Below are positions 11,436 through 21,339 of a stretch of 64,000 bases of DNA, piece after piece (positions within the stretch are counted from its first letter, which is position 1; each line of letters opens with the position of its first letter). The stretch is from Maniola hyperantus. Taxonomy: Eukaryota; Arthropoda; Insecta; Lepidoptera; Nymphalidae. The notes under the pieces are model-generated. The model was given only the letters and a program-made list of their open reading frames with translations, had not been told where the DNA came from and searched no databases. The position numbers and the translations under genes are program-made. The stretch covers positions 10,775,852 to 10,839,851 of the forward strand of contig NC_048545.1 of the NCBI RefSeq assembly GCF_902806685.2. Direction: 5' to 3'.

Positions 11436-11530
11436 ACCCAAGGGAAAAGATAATAATTAGGTGACGCAAAATTATTTTACGTGGACCAACTAACCCAAGG
11501 ACCAAGATAGTAATTAGGTGACGCAAAACC
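11436..11530 (+). promoter_or_regulatory. Direct repeat in the gene A promoter
   Basis: The block 'taattaggtgacgcaaaa' occurs at 11454-11471 and again at 11511-11528, each preceded by a similar 'acccaagg..' stretch, so it is a 57-bp-spaced direct repeat. Each copy holds TGACGCAA, similar to an ATF/C-EBP type site. No match was found upstream of gene B, so it may be a gene-A-specific control element. Its role is inferred. Confidence 0.45.
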
Positions 11531-11574
11531 TTACGCGGGCGAATCCGAGGGCTAAAGCGAGCGGTGTCGGCATA

Positions 11575-11689
11575 TTTTTTTCAATACGGAATCATAACAG
11601 TTTAAAGCGAATAATATTTACTTACTGAGGCAGATTAAATGTATATAAGGAAACAATATTAATCAGTAGACAAAGATTCAGAAGTGACG
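11575..11689 (+). promoter_or_regulatory. Core promoter of gene A
   Basis: A TATATAA box at 11642-11648 is followed 23 bp later by an arthropod-type TCAGT initiator at 11663-11667, then 5' leader and the ATG at 11690. The stretch 'agtttaaagcgaataatatt', 'ttactgaggcaga' and 'atgtatataagg' is shared almost base for base with the gene B promoter, so both derive from one ancestral promoter. Confidence 0.75.
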
Positions 11690-11756
11690 ATGCTAGTGTT
11701 TTTGGTTTTATTAGCCTTTATGGCGGAGAGTTTATGTCAAGATGTAATAATTGAGA
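11690..11756 (+). CDS. Gene A exon 1: signal peptide
   Basis: Encodes MLVFLVLLAFMAESLCQD and a few more residues, a strongly hydrophobic secretion signal with probable cleavage near Cys16-Gln17. The start is chosen because it is the first ATG after TATA and initiator, and because gene B has the same start and leader. Ends GAGA|GTAAGTAG, phase 1. Confidence 0.85.
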
Positions 11757-14700
11757 GTAAGTAGATATACACAGTCAATAATAATTATTCACCACTTTTT
11801 GCTAATTTAAGACTTTTTGCTACTGAAATATTATTATGTTAATGTAATGAGATATACCTATAGGTATAATATGATTTATGAAACACGCTATAGCGTGTTA
11901 TAAAGTGTATAAAGTACCTATTTATTATTATTATTATTTTAATAGACTAAGCAGCTTTCGCTAATGCGTCTATATCAGAAGTGCTTCGAGTCTTCCAAAT
12001 GTTTGTCCAATCTATTCTTGAACTGGTTAACAGAACTTGATATAACCACATCCTTAGGCAATTTATTCCATATGTGAACAACTCTGTTGGTCAGAAAGTG
12101 TTTTAATGGTTTGACGATGGCAATTGATATTGTAGCTTCATATCATGGAGAATCAAATAGTTAGTGCCATAGATTCTTTCGTTGTCTCTACTACTTGACA
12201 AACGTTGAAACGGTCCTTTGAGTTCACAAAAGTTTTTACGAGACCAGCTGTTAAGTTCTCATATCTCCCACGGGCTACGAGGCTCATTCTTTTTTGTTAG
12301 GTAGGTACATCTACACATCGGTCCTAACCTCAGCTTGGATGTTACGAATATTAGCTAGCACCTAAATCCTGGTATACGTATTTCTTCGTTTTTAAAAGAA
12401 TCTCCAAAAACCTACCACTTTTAATCAATATTAATTGAGAAAATGAATTTTATTAAAAAAAATAGAGCTTTGTAAAAATCCTGTAGGATTTTTTTTAATT
12501 AACGTAGATGAAGTTGCAGGTATCTAGTTCTTTGTTTTTGTAAGGACCGATTTTACTGTTATTACGCCCAATTTATTCCTTGATTAAACGTCACTCGACC
12601 TTGGTGAAAATCTTTTGTTACTTTTTCAAGATCCGAGATTTCGTCCCTGCCGTGAAAACGAAGTATATATGAGATGCCGAACAATATGTCAACCGCAATT
12701 TTGCAACATATCCTACACAACTATCACGTGTCCTGAATTCCAAAGGTGCGAGCCTGGATGTGACTGTATCAAGGACTATCTCCGGGATGATTACGGAATC
12801 TGTGTCCCGGCTGAGAAATGTCCTCGTAAGTTGCTAACACTCTGTTTAGGTGTTTAATAGGAAAAGCTGACTGACTGACTGACTGACTGGCTGACTGACT
12901 GACTGACTGACTGACTGACTGACTGACTGACCGACTGACCGACTGACTGACTGACTGACTGACTGACTGACTGCCTGCCTGACTGACTGACTGACTGACT
13001 GACTGACTGACTGACTGACTGACTGACTGACTGACTGACTCTTACTGACTGACTGATCTACCAACGCACAGCTCATACTACTGGATGGATCGGGCTGAAA
13101 CTTGGCATGCACATCACACAGACGTCCGATAAGAAAGGATTTTTGGAAATTCAATCCCAAAAATGTGTGTAGTTCACGCGGATGAAGTGGCGGGAATAAG
13201 CTAGTTTTGCTATATAGACGCCAGGTTTGTTTTACTTAGTTATTTAGTTTTTCAAGGTAAACTCAATCTAAAATGAAAACGTGCTTATTTTTAATACATA
13301 GGTAGGTTCGAACCGGTTATTGTGCTGCATTATCACTACCCGTATTATAAATGCGAAAGTGTGTTTGTTTCCACCACTTCACACTGTGTAGGGTTATTTC
13401 CGTTGTCTATGATTTGAACAAACCTCTCAGAACGAGGAGGATCAGACTGGTGATGTAACGAATATTCGCATTCGCGGATATTCTCATATTTTTGCATATT
13501 CGCATTCGCAAAATTATTGCGAATGTTCTGCGAATATTACACCAAGCCATATAGAAAAATGGCACCAAATTAAAAAAAAAACTGAATATTCGCATTCGCA
13601 TTCGCGATTGTTGGGCAGCAGATATTCGCATTCGCATCTGCGAATGTCCAAAATATGACATTCATTAAATCACTAGTTCAGACCATAGTCTACCAGCGTG
13701 GACGTACACATGGCCAGCGTGGTAGACTATGGCCAAAACCCTTCTCACTCTGAGAGGAGACCCGTGCTCTGTAGTGAGCCGGCGATGGGTTGATCATGAT
13801 GATTCATAAATCATAATGATATGTATTTATGTACTTTTGAGTTTTTTTTGCGCATCATTAGCTAAAACTCAATGTGGAGAAAACCAGATGCCATCGGACT
13901 GTGCAGACGATTATTCTGATGTTCCGACAATCCAAGTATGCCGGTCAGGATGCAGGTGTATCAAAGGATATTCTAGAGACTCTTACAATCGCTGTGTACC
14001 AAGTAAGTGTTACAACTAAAAGTCACTACACTATAAACTTTAATACATGTTTACATAATAGTATTTTTTTTTCACTATTTTATTTTATTTTTATTTTTCA
14101 CGGCGAACCGGCGAACTTCGTTAACAGTTTTTAGATTTTTCTCTCCGTAAGAACCATCCTCGTACTTCAAGGAGTATTATAAAAAAAGAATTAGCGAAAT
14201 CGGTTCAGCGGTTCTCGAGATTTGCGATGAGCAACACATTTAGTGATTTATTTCTATATTATAGAGATGTACCGAAATTGTAGTTACATATTATGTACTC
14301 GTAGTAGCTCGTAGCCCTCGTAGCTTTAGTTTTAGGTTCGCGTAAAAATTATCACCACTATAATATCTAACAAATCCAACAACCGACATTCAAAAAGTGC
14401 AAGTTATTACTTACCTATTTTGAATAAATTATTTGATTTGATTTTATTTGATTTAAATATAAATTGAATATTATGTTATATGTTATGATTATTATAATAT
14501 AATATATATATATTATATAAAAGGAAAAGGTGACTGACTGACTGACTGACTGAATGACTGACTGACTGACTGACTGATCTATCAACGCACAGCTCAAATT
14601 GCAGCAAAAACTACTGGACGGATCGAGCTGAAATTTGGCATGCAGATAGCTATTATGACGTAGGCATCCGCAAAGAAAGGATTTTTGAAAATTCAACTCC

Positions 14701-17499
14701 TAAGGGGGTGAAATAGGGTTTTGAAATTTTGTAGTCCACGCGGACGAAGTCGCGAGCATAAGCTAGTATATATTATGTTATTTCATTATAATATGTTATG
14801 ATTTCTGTTCTAGCTCCACCGTTTGATCTCCTTTGTCGTGAAAACGAGGAACCCTCCACTTGCAGGCAATCCTGTCCCCCACAAACTTGCGCTTGGGACC
14901 CTACCAAATACGCTTGCAGACCTGGTCCATGTCAACCTGGCTGCAATTGTAAGAAAGGCTACTTGAGAGACGTAAAAGGAAACTGTATACCCCAGGAAAA
15001 GTGCCCACCAAGTATGTACTTACCTGCATTTCATTCATAACACATGTCTATGTTATGAGTCCAGTTCTTCGGCAAAGATCTTCCTTTACCTTCAAGTTAT
15101 CCTGGTTTATTTCTACTTATTAATTATGCATTAATTAATTTAAGCTATACCTACCTACTTACGTTGATGTCAGTAAGTCAGCTTGTCCTTTTAATATTGT
15201 CACCAATAAAAATAAAATATTTTGTTTTCAGTAGAATGTACGGGGAAATACGAATTTTTAAATCCATGCCCCTCAGCGTGCTTTGGCGACGCGTGCGGTG
15301 AATTAGACGAGGAAACAGCCACGTGCAACACACTTGTTGCAGTAGAATGTCGACCGCGCTGCATGTGCCAAAAAGGCTACCAAAGAGATGGATCGGGCAA
15401 CTGCATACCTAAAGCAGAATGTCGTAAGTTGGATTACATTTTTTCACCAACTATGGGAGGGTTAAAATAAGATATATTAATAGCAAATGTAAGAAATTGT
15501 ATATATAATATATTATTGGAATAAAATGTTACATAAATATCAGTCTGAATAGAATAAGTTAAAAAACGTAAGGCTATAGCTTAAAAATCATGATCACAGT
15601 ACAAAAAAAGAACCTGTTTCATGACAATCTAAAAAGAAAAAGGTAAAAAAAAATGCCGTGTTAAGCTGTACAAAGTCTCCGATAACCATGTCGGAGGATT
15701 GCCAGCGAAACATATAAATATAAAAAAACTATGGGAGGGTACCTAAATTGTTTAAAACCTGTTTTCCGTGTGTGGGTTCATCGGTTCCCTCATAATTGCC
15801 TAACTACTCATTTGATTTTGGCTTTGCTTTAACAGTCTATTTGTTGTATAGTTGTTATCACTATTATCATTGTGAATGCAAAAGTGTGTTTGTTGTTGGT
15901 TTGTACTTCAATCACGGCACAATGCAGCACCGGATCGACGTGATTTTTTGAATGGCTATAGTTTAAAACCTGGAGAGTGATACAGGCTACATTTTATCCT
16001 GGAAAATCAAAGAATTCCTGCAAGATTCTTAAAATACTAGAAACCTAAATCCACGCAGATGAAGTCGCGGGCAGTTTGGTACAGAAATAGCTTGTATCCT
16101 GGAGACGGGCATAGGATGCTTGTTACACCAGAAAATAAAGAATTTCCGCGGGATTTAAAACGAACTAAATCTATGCGGATGAAATCGCGGGCATCATCTA
16201 GTATTTATAATTTTATGAAAATAACTAACTTAAGACTATGGAGTTTTTCGTAAGCTTCCGTCTTAAACCCGAATGTTAAATGATATAAACTCAAACTGAA
16301 TATACATAACATGTAACTCAAACTGATATACATAACATATTAAGAGCCTCAATAGCTCAACCGGTATAGGAGTGGACTGAAAACCGAAAGGTCGACGGTT
16401 CAAACCCCGCCCGTTGCACAATTGTCGTACCTACTCCTAGCACAAGCCTGATGGTTAATTTGAGAGGAAAGGGGAATATTAGTCATTTAACATGGCTAAT
16501 ATTCTTTAAAAAAAATTACGATTTCTGGTTCTAGCTCCAGCGCATGTTGAGTGTGGTGAAAACGAGGAATTCTCCACTTGCAGGCAAACCTGTCCCCCAC
16601 AAACTTGCGATTGGGACCCTACTACAACTGCTTGTAAACCTGGCCCATGTCAACCTGGATGCAATTGTAAGGAAGGCTACTTGAGAGACGTAAACGGAAA
16701 CTGTATACCCAAGGAAAAGTGCCCACCAAGTATGTACCGGCATTTTATCTATAGCACATACAAAATCTCATATTAATCCGTTTAAGCTGTGCGTTGATGT
16801 CAGTAAGTCAGTTTGTCCTTTTAATATTGTCACCAATAAAAATAAAATATTTTGTTTTCAGTAGAATGTACGGGGAAATACGAATTTTTAAATCCATGCC
16901 CCTCAGCGTGCTTCGGCGACGCGTGCGGTGAATTAGACGAGGAAACAGCCACGTGCAACACACTTGTTGCAGTAGAATGTCGTCCGCGCTGCATGTGCCA
17001 AAGAGGCTACCAAAGAGATGGATCGGGCAACTGCATACCTAAAGCAGAATGTCGTAAGTTGGATTGCATTTTTTACCAAACCGCGGGAGGGCATAGTGCT
17101 TAGAATTGACGTGTGCTTGTCAGCTGCTCGATTGCGGTAGAATGACAGCTACAATGTCACGATCGCAATCACCTCTGATTGATTGACCCTCGCTCACTAT
17201 TGGTCACAATGCATTGTTGCTACAAGAATCGCTCAAATTCAGCTAATCACAACAGTTGAGATTATAATGATGATTAATGCAGGTTTTACGAAAGCGACCT
17301 AGGTACTGTTTATCGGTTCCCTCATAATTGCCTAACTACTTCTTCATCCGATTTTGATAAATAGGGATTTTCCTTTGCATTAAGTCTCATATATAAATGT
17401 AAATGTATAAATGACGCCAAGTTGACCCAAAATGTATACAATTTACTATTTTACTCATAATTATGTAATAATTATGTCCTATGTTTTACAGCTGTTTAA
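11690..17499 (+). CDS. Gene A: secreted six-domain TIL-type protease inhibitor (spliced)
   Basis: Eight exons: 11690-11756, 12631-12825, 13862-14002, 14814-15011, 15232-15423, 16535-16729, 16862-17053, 17492-17499. Joined length is 1,188 nt, about 395 residues plus stop. A signal peptide leads into six cysteine-rich domains, five with the ten-cysteine TIL pattern and one with six cysteines; the last exon adds only Pro-Val-stop. All junctions are phase 1. TIL domains inhibit serine proteases through the loop between Cys5 and Cys6, so a secreted multi-headed inhibitor is the likely role; targets and tissue cannot be read from DNA. Domain order (types A-B-C-D-C-D) is colinear with both ends of gene B. 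The last C-D pair is a recent internal duplication. Confidence 0.85.
12631..12825 (+). CDS. Gene A exon 2: TIL domain, ten cysteines (type A)
   Basis: Acceptor TTTTTCAAG, donor CCTC|GTAAGT. 65 codons with the full ten-cysteine TIL pattern: PCREN, MRC, TIC, QFC, TC, RC, PGCDC, GIC, KC. The Cys5-Cys6 loop, where the scissile bond lies in this family, is PEFQR. Closest relative is exon 2 of gene B, which shares NEVYM.C and EPGCDCIKDYLRD. A (GACT)n element starts 31 bp after the donor. Confidence 0.88.
12857..13206 (+). mobile_element. Helitron-like element with a very long (GACT)n tract
   Basis: GACTGACT repeats run from about 12869 to 13056 with a few interruptions, then the conserved 'caacgcacagctc' core and an end 'cgcggatgaagtggcgggaataagctagt'. 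This is the longest tract of this family in the window, and it lies in intron 2 of gene A. Confidence 0.7.
13440..13650. repeat. Array of 'attcgcattcgc' hexamers
   Basis: Repeated ATTCGCATTCGC, GCGAATATT and their complements over about 200 bp, forming many overlapping short palindromes. Lies in intron 2 of gene A. It may be a decayed transposon end; no family assigned. Confidence 0.6.
13690..13803 (+). repeat. SINE 3' half, ending 58 bp before gene A exon 3
   Basis: 'ggccagcgtggtagactatggcc' through 'gagaggagacccgtgctctg' to 'gggttgatcatgatgatt'. It is the 3' half of the SINE family with the GATGAT tail. Confidence 0.75.
13862..14002 (+). CDS. Gene A exon 3: reduced TIL domain, six cysteines (type B)
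   Basis: Acceptor ATCATTAG, donor CCAA|GTAAGT. 47 codons: QCGENQMPSDC ... VCRSGCRC ... RCVPS. The six cysteines align with Cys1, 2, 6, 7, 8 and 9 of the ten-cysteine form. Cys3, 4, 5 and 10 are absent, which removes exactly the 3-5 and 4-10 disulfides and leaves 1-7, 2-6 and 8-9. Ends directly after Cys9 plus VPS. Ortholog-like partner is exon 3 of gene B. Confidence 0.85.
14098..14272 (-). mobile_element. 'gcagctagt' family repeat (reverse)
   Basis: Reverse copy of 10816-11002: 'cggcgaacttcgttaacag', 'cgtacttcaaggag', 'cgagatttgcgatgagcaac'. Lies in intron 3 of gene A. Confidence 0.6.
14515..14767 (+). mobile_element. Helitron-like element with (GACT)n, ending 46 bp before exon 4
   Basis: 'ataaaaggaaaaggtgactg' then (GACT)n, conserved core, and an end 'gacgaagtcgcgagcataagctagt'. 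Confidence 0.7.
14814..15011 (+). CDS. Gene A exon 4: TIL domain, ten cysteines (type C)
   Basis: Acceptor TTCTGTTCTAG, donor CCAA|GTATGT. 66 codons with ten cysteines: LLCRENEEPSTC, RQSCPPQTC, YAC, RPGPC, QPGCNC, GNC, EKC. The Cys5-Cys6 loop is RPGP. Paralogous to exon 6 of this gene and to exons 4 and 14 of gene B (shared PPQ.C.WDP). Confidence 0.88.
15232..15423 (+). CDS. Gene A exon 5: TIL domain, ten cysteines (type D)
   Basis: Acceptor TTGTTTTCAG, donor TGTC|GTAAGT. 64 codons, ten cysteines: VECTGKYEFLNPCPSAC ... GDAC ... ATC NTLVAVE C ... RCMC ... NC ... EC. The Cys5-Cys6 loop NTLVAVE is long for the family. Almost identical to exon 7 of the same gene; it differs at one residue (Lys to Arg before GYQRD), and the 50-60 bp of intron before the exon are copied too. 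Confidence 0.88.
15860..16202 (+). repeat. 'gaagtcgcgggca' interspersed repeat (two nested or tandem copies)
   Basis: 'aatgcaaaagtgtgtttgtt', 'cctggagagtgatacaggct', 'ccacgcagatgaagtcgcgggca', then a second partial unit ending 'gatgaaatcgcgggcatcatctagt'. Lies in intron 5 of gene A. Confidence 0.6.
16343..16516 (+). repeat. tRNA-derived SINE (tRNA-like head)
   Basis: 'aatagctcaaccggtatagg' (A-box-like) and 'gacggttcaaaccccgccc' (B-box-like) with an anticodon-like loop CTGAAAA, followed by a body and an A-rich end at about 16516. The acceptor stem does not pair, so this is a SINE head rather than a tRNA gene. It ends about 18 bp before exon 6 of gene A. Confidence 0.65.
16535..16729 (+). CDS. 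Gene A exon 6: TIL domain, ten cysteines (type C)
   Basis: Acceptor TTCTGGTTCTAG, donor CCAA|GTATGT. 65 codons: VECGENEEFSTC, RQTCPPQTC, TAC, KPGPC, QPGCNC, GNC, EKC. The Cys5-Cys6 loop KPGP resembles exon 4. Differences from exon 4 are spread along the domain, unlike the near-identity of exons 5 and 7. No ATG-initiated frame covers it, so simple ORF scans miss it. Confidence 0.87.
16862..17053 (+). CDS. Gene A exon 7: TIL domain, ten cysteines (type D, near-identical to exon 5)
   Basis: Acceptor TTGTTTTCAG, donor TGTC|GTAAGT. Same 64-codon domain as exon 5 with one residue changed. The upstream intron stretch ('gatgtcagtaagtcag' to the acceptor) is also shared with exon 5, so either the duplication is recent or gene conversion has homogenised the two. 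Confidence 0.88.
17120..17300 (+). repeat. MITE with 'tgacagctacaatgtcacg' core (copy 2)
   Basis: Same family as 10440-10625, here inside the last intron of gene A. Confidence 0.65.
17492..17499 (+). CDS. Gene A exon 8: terminal mini-exon
   Basis: Acceptor ATGTTTTACAG, then CT GTT TAA. Adds Pro-Val and the stop codon after phase-1 joining. The equivalent gene B exon (47969) has the same acceptor context and reads Pro-Val-Pro-Ser-stop, which supports both calls. Confidence 0.75.
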
Positions 17500-17541
17500 T
17501 CTTCATCAAGAAATGAAATGGAATCAACACTATGATGATAA

Positions 17542-17640
17542 AATAAAATGAAATAACAGAGCAGCCATTTGGACTAAAAATTAAAAATAGGGTTTTTATG
17601 ATATTCGAAAACATAATATTGATTATACCAATCAAATAAA
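17542..17640 (+). terminator. Gene A 3' UTR with polyadenylation signals
   Basis: AATAAA hexamers at 17542-17547 and 17635-17640 lie within 145 bp of the stop codon. Confidence 0.6.
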
Positions 17641-17782
17641 AGTGAAGTTTGTATGAGAATAAATTTAGATTAGAATAGATCTATATACAAAAATGATTAT
17701 AATTATTGGAAAATGTGTATTAGTTAATTGTGAAAGTAATTAAAACGTTTGAAAAAATATACTTACCTATGTGTTATTATTA

Positions 17783-17872
17783 TTGAAAACTTTACAATAA
17801 AACTTAAAGGCCCTACCTATCTAATTAATATTATTATACAAATCCTGCCCGCGTGGAATGGTGTCCAAGAAT
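17783..17872 (+). repeat. 90-bp segment shared with 58387-58463
   Basis: 'ttacaataaaacttaaagg' ... 'ctatctaatta' ... 'cccgcgtggaatggtg' recurs near 58.4 kb, far outside either TIL gene. It may be the end of an unidentified dispersed repeat. Confidence 0.55.
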
Positions 17873-17982
17873 ACTGGCTACAATTCCGCGTTGGATTGCC
17901 AGGCTGATCCGTTACGCAAAAAAAGAGCCAGTCCTTCTGTCACCAGATTAGGCTATTAATGTGTTTATTGTTACAAATATGT

Positions 17983-18270
17983 ATCATGATCAAACCATCA
18001 CCACTACTGAGCACGGGTCTCTTCACGGGTCTGTTAAGCTAGTCAAGTGCGGATTTGCAGACTTCGCACACCTTCGAGAACATGGAGAATTCTCAAGCAT
18101 GCAGAACTCTCAGGTATGCCGGTTTCCTAACGAGGTTTTCCTTTACCTTTAAAGAAAGTGACATTTAATTGTTTAAAACGCACATAACAGTGTGCTCAGG
18201 ATATCGGACTCCCGACCTCCCGAATCTCCTATTCGGACATATCATCCACTAGGCTATCGCCAGCTAAATC
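17983..18270 (-). repeat. tRNA-derived SINE with GATGAT tail, nearly full length
   Basis: On the minus strand: tRNA-like head ('gatagcctagtgga' through 'gtcgggagtccg'), body ('ggtaaaggaaaacc', 'gagagttct') and 3' end ('acccgtgctcagtagtgg', 'tgatcatga'). Confidence 0.7.
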
Positions 18271-18504
18271 GCGTGGTGTGGGATTTCTGAACTTAAAAAA
18301 TATAATTTGCCATCCCACCGCGTTTCATCAGGTCTTGTTTGCCTAATTGGGACAAGAACTTCCATAATACCACATTAAAAGTTAGGATACTGTGGTAAAT
18401 GATAATACCAGGCCGCGAGCGTGACCCGAGCAATATTGCTAACTTATGCTAACCATACTTTTCAAATGGTAGGCAGAACTCAACCCACGGCTTTTCTAAT
18501 CAAT

Positions 18505-18720
18505 AAAATGACCTCCCTGGCGCTGGGCGCACTGGTAAGCGCTGTGGTCTTATTAGTGGGAGATCCCGGATTCGGTGCCTGGCAGAGGTTTGGAATTTTA
18601 TAATTTCTAAATTTCTGGGCTGGTCTGGTAGGAGTAAGAAACCAAAAGGGGTATGAGTTTAATAAAAACTGCCACACCTCTTCCAGTTTAGCCCATCTTA
18701 GGAACATCTTTCACTGCATC
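18505..18720 (+). repeat. tRNA-derived SINE (second family), partial
   Basis: 'acctccctggcgctgggcgc', 'gcgctgtggtcttattagtgg', body 'ggaattttataatttctaaat'. Compare 46908-47262. Confidence 0.65.
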
Positions 18721-19044
18721 ACTTACCGTAGCACACGAGTTAATATAGACACTCATGTGGCCGTAGCATACCTTCGCAGTTGTCAGTACATTCAATGCAT
18801 TACAAAATCTGCTCTCCCTACACTGCTCTGAACTACGTTGACTGTGTGTATTATATCCACTGACTGAGTAATTACTAATCGCGTTGCACCCGTCATTTGA
18901 TTTGCCAGTCAATCGTATTCACTGTTAACATACTGTTAATGTTCGAGCCGGGCACTGTAAGAACGTACCTACTCGTCAAAATAACATTGGTTCTTTTCAA
19001 TGTCACCCGTAAAAATTGTGAAATAAAAAATATTCAAAAAAAAA

Positions 19045-19290
19045 ACCGACTTCAATAAACACAAACACTAAAAAGTAAAAAATAATTTAATTTATTACCC
19101 AATATATTATGTATACAAGAGTTATTGTAGTTCTATAGTATTTTTTTTTGGAACCGGTGAAGTAGGTATGTCCTACAAAACAAAAAAAGAATCATCAAAA
19201 TCGGTTCATAACTGACGGAGTAATCGCGTAACTAACATTAAAAAAAACATACAGTCGAATTGAGAACCTCCTTTTTTGAAGTCGGTTAAA
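19045..19290 (+). repeat. 'aaccgacttc ... gaagtcggttaaaaa' repeat
   Basis: Ends 'aaaccgacttc' and 'gaagtcggttaaaaa' are inverted repeats. The interior contains 'tatgtcctacaaaacaaaaa' and 'ggagtaatcgcgtaac', as at 7680-7832. Confidence 0.6.
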
Positions 19291-19299
19291 AAGGGTTTT

Positions 19300-19460
19300 A
19301 CACAAAATTATCTTGTTAGTAACAGAATTTTTCGGATCCAACATGAAGCTGAAAAGTGGAATTAAATCCGCGCCTTTTGAATGGAAAAGCGAGGGCTTAG
19401 CACAAATTCTGGCAAAACAAATTTCGATTTACAAAATAAGTCACCTGGAAAATAAATGTA
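19300..19460. repeat. Duplicated 5'-flank block (gene B side)
   Basis: Matches 9150-9310 in the same orientation and order relative to the downstream gene. Confidence 0.7.
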
Positions 19461-19480
19461 GATACTTAGAGGTGCTTAGA

Positions 19481-19637
19481 GTACGCGACAGGTTGAGATG
19501 GTAATCGGGGTGAGGATACTCCGCACACGCGCACAGCCCCTTGCGCTAACCAGGTGCGTAATAGCGCGGGTGACGTGCGGGTGTGCGTGGCGTCCCCCCA
19601 CCTCATACCCCGATTGCCATCTCAACCTGTCGCGTAC
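19481..19637. repeat. GC-rich palindromic MITE (copy 3, intact ends)
   Basis: Starts GTACGCGACAGGTTGAGATG and ends with the exact complement CATCTCAACCTGTCGCGTAC. It is the best-preserved copy and defines the terminal inverted repeats of the family. Confidence 0.85.
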
Positions 19638-20007
19638 TTAATATTATGACGCACAAAATGTAAATTACATACCTACTTTAAATTTACTTATTTAAATCAA
19701 CATAATATTGTATTTGTCATTTTTTAAACAAGAACTTACTATTATTTAGCACAACAATACTTATTTGAACAGCTTGTGATATTTTTTTGAAATTGTTGTT
19801 TAATTAATGCCATCACTATTTACATAAGTGTTTATGTTTAATTGTATGAATATTATTTATTATCTTTGCAATAAAAGTACGTAAGCAGTATTGGTAGGTA
19901 CCGAAGTAGGTACCTAGTATATAACTATTGTTTGTCAAACGTTGGTATAACTTCGATCATTAAAAGTAGGTAGGTTATAATATATAAGTAAGGGTATATA
20001 ATACAAT

Positions 20008-20158
20008 AATATAATATAATATAATATAATATAATATAATATAATATAATATAATATAATATAATATAATATAATATAATATAATATAATATAATATAAT
20101 ATAATATAATATAATATAATATAATATAATATAATATAATATAATATAATATAATATA
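20008..20158. repeat. (ATAAT)n pentanucleotide microsatellite
   Basis: About 30 uninterrupted copies of the 5-mer ATAAT. It directly abuts the GC-rich MITE at 20159. The Tyr-Ile-Leu-rich open frames over it are translation artefacts. Confidence 0.95.
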
Positions 20159-20316
20159 GGTACACGACAGTTCGAGGTGGCAATCGGGGAGGGAACTCCC
20201 CGCACACCCACACAGCCCCCGCGCTAACCCACTGCGGGCGAGCGCGAGTGACGTGTGGGTGTGCGGGCCGTCCCCCGCCTCAATCCCCGATTGCCATCTC
20301 GACCTGTCACGGACTA
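20159..20316. repeat. GC-rich palindromic MITE (copy 4)
   Basis: 'cacgacagttcgaggtggca' ... 'gattgccatctcgacctgtcac', GC-rich centre. Inserted at the edge of the ATAAT microsatellite. Confidence 0.8.
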
Positions 20317-20405
20317 CACATAGGTAACTCCGAAAAGTTAGAGGTGCGTGCCCTGATCTCCCGGATATAGGAAGCCGACGTCTAGCCACTATGCTATCAC
20401 AGCTT
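20315..20405 (-). repeat. SINE head (reverse)
   Basis: 'actccgaaaagttagaggtg' then 'cgtgccctgatctcccgga' and 'tagccactatgctatcaca' on the plus strand, the reverse of the tRNA-like head of the SINE family with the GATGAT tail. Confidence 0.55.
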
Positions 20406-20449
20406 ATAGGTATTAGCAAAGACAGTAAACGAGCAAAACAGCACCATTT

Positions 20450-20600
20450 TTATCACGTTTACGCACGTGTATGTGACACTTCAAGTTATTTTATCAGCTT
20501 GTGTTATTCATTACATAAATACAAAGTGTCTGCTATACCATCTTTATTGACAAAAGTGTTAGTGATTAATAGTACCAATGAAAAACATTTTTCTTCACGG
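20450..20600. repeat. Duplicated promoter-upstream block (gene B side)
   Basis: 'cagcttgtgttattc', 'acaaagtgtctgctataccatc' and 'tattgacaaaagtgttag' match 10735-11110 upstream of gene A. The block sits about 2.4 kb before the gene B start, against about 0.9 kb for gene A, because of later insertions. Confidence 0.7.
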
Positions 20601-21330
20601 TTAAATACCTTTTACGTAAGCAAAATCAGTAGGTAGAGATATACACGGTGAAATTTTAGTGGTTGTTTTCCCGCGGCAGAACGATTTGGCCTCAGTAGTA
20701 CTATCGAAATTTTGAGTTAAATTTCAAAAATACAAATGTTTTTGTTTAGAAATAATTAAAAAAATCGACAATTCGAAAGTGTGAGAAACAATAGTAACTC
20801 CCTAGACGTAACGTGAATAGTAAGTAGGGTACATCCACTCGAACCGCGCTGTCAATAAAGTGAAAAAGTTTAGAGCAAAATAAGCTCTCGCGCGTAGTGA
20901 TACGGCATAAACTAGCCTGCACGCACGCGGCATCACTATTGGTTCGAGGTCTCATTCGATTTTTGTTTTTCTCGATTGTAAATTTGACATTTTTGACTCT
21001 AATAATTTTTTATATTTATAAATCGATTGTAATACCACCACAAAATCATTTTGCTTCGGGGAAACAACCATTAATATATCAGCGTGTATGTACCTATATT
21101 ACATTAATTACTTATTTTAAATATTTTTTTAAAGCGTTTACTTACAGTTCTGCAATTTTTATATGCATTAAAATTTATTTTCAGATTCCTTTAAGTGTAG
21201 GGAAAAATTTCAAAAATACTTAGTGTAGGTATCTCTTCTACATGAGATGTCACTACAATTCTCTTAAAATGGTAAAAAATACAGAGATACTGAAAATTTC
21301 AGTATTGGCAGTGAAGAACTCAACCATTTC
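20601..21330. other. No gene recognised
   Basis: AT-rich spacer. The open frame at 20897-21223 has no domain signature and is probably chance. Confidence 0.5.
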
Positions 21331-21339
21331 AATTAATAA

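Noticed and set aside
12846..13160. Minus-strand frame of Ser-Val-Ser-Gln repeats
   Set aside because: It is the (GACT)n tract of a Helitron-like element read in frame; similar frames occur at every copy.
16343..16420. tRNA-Phe-like gene
   Set aside because: A and B boxes and an anticodon-like loop are present but the acceptor stem does not pair and a SINE body follows.
19925..20419. Tyr-Ile-Leu-rich open frames of up to 164 codons
   Set aside because: They are translations of the (ATAAT)n microsatellite and the neighbouring GC-rich MITE.
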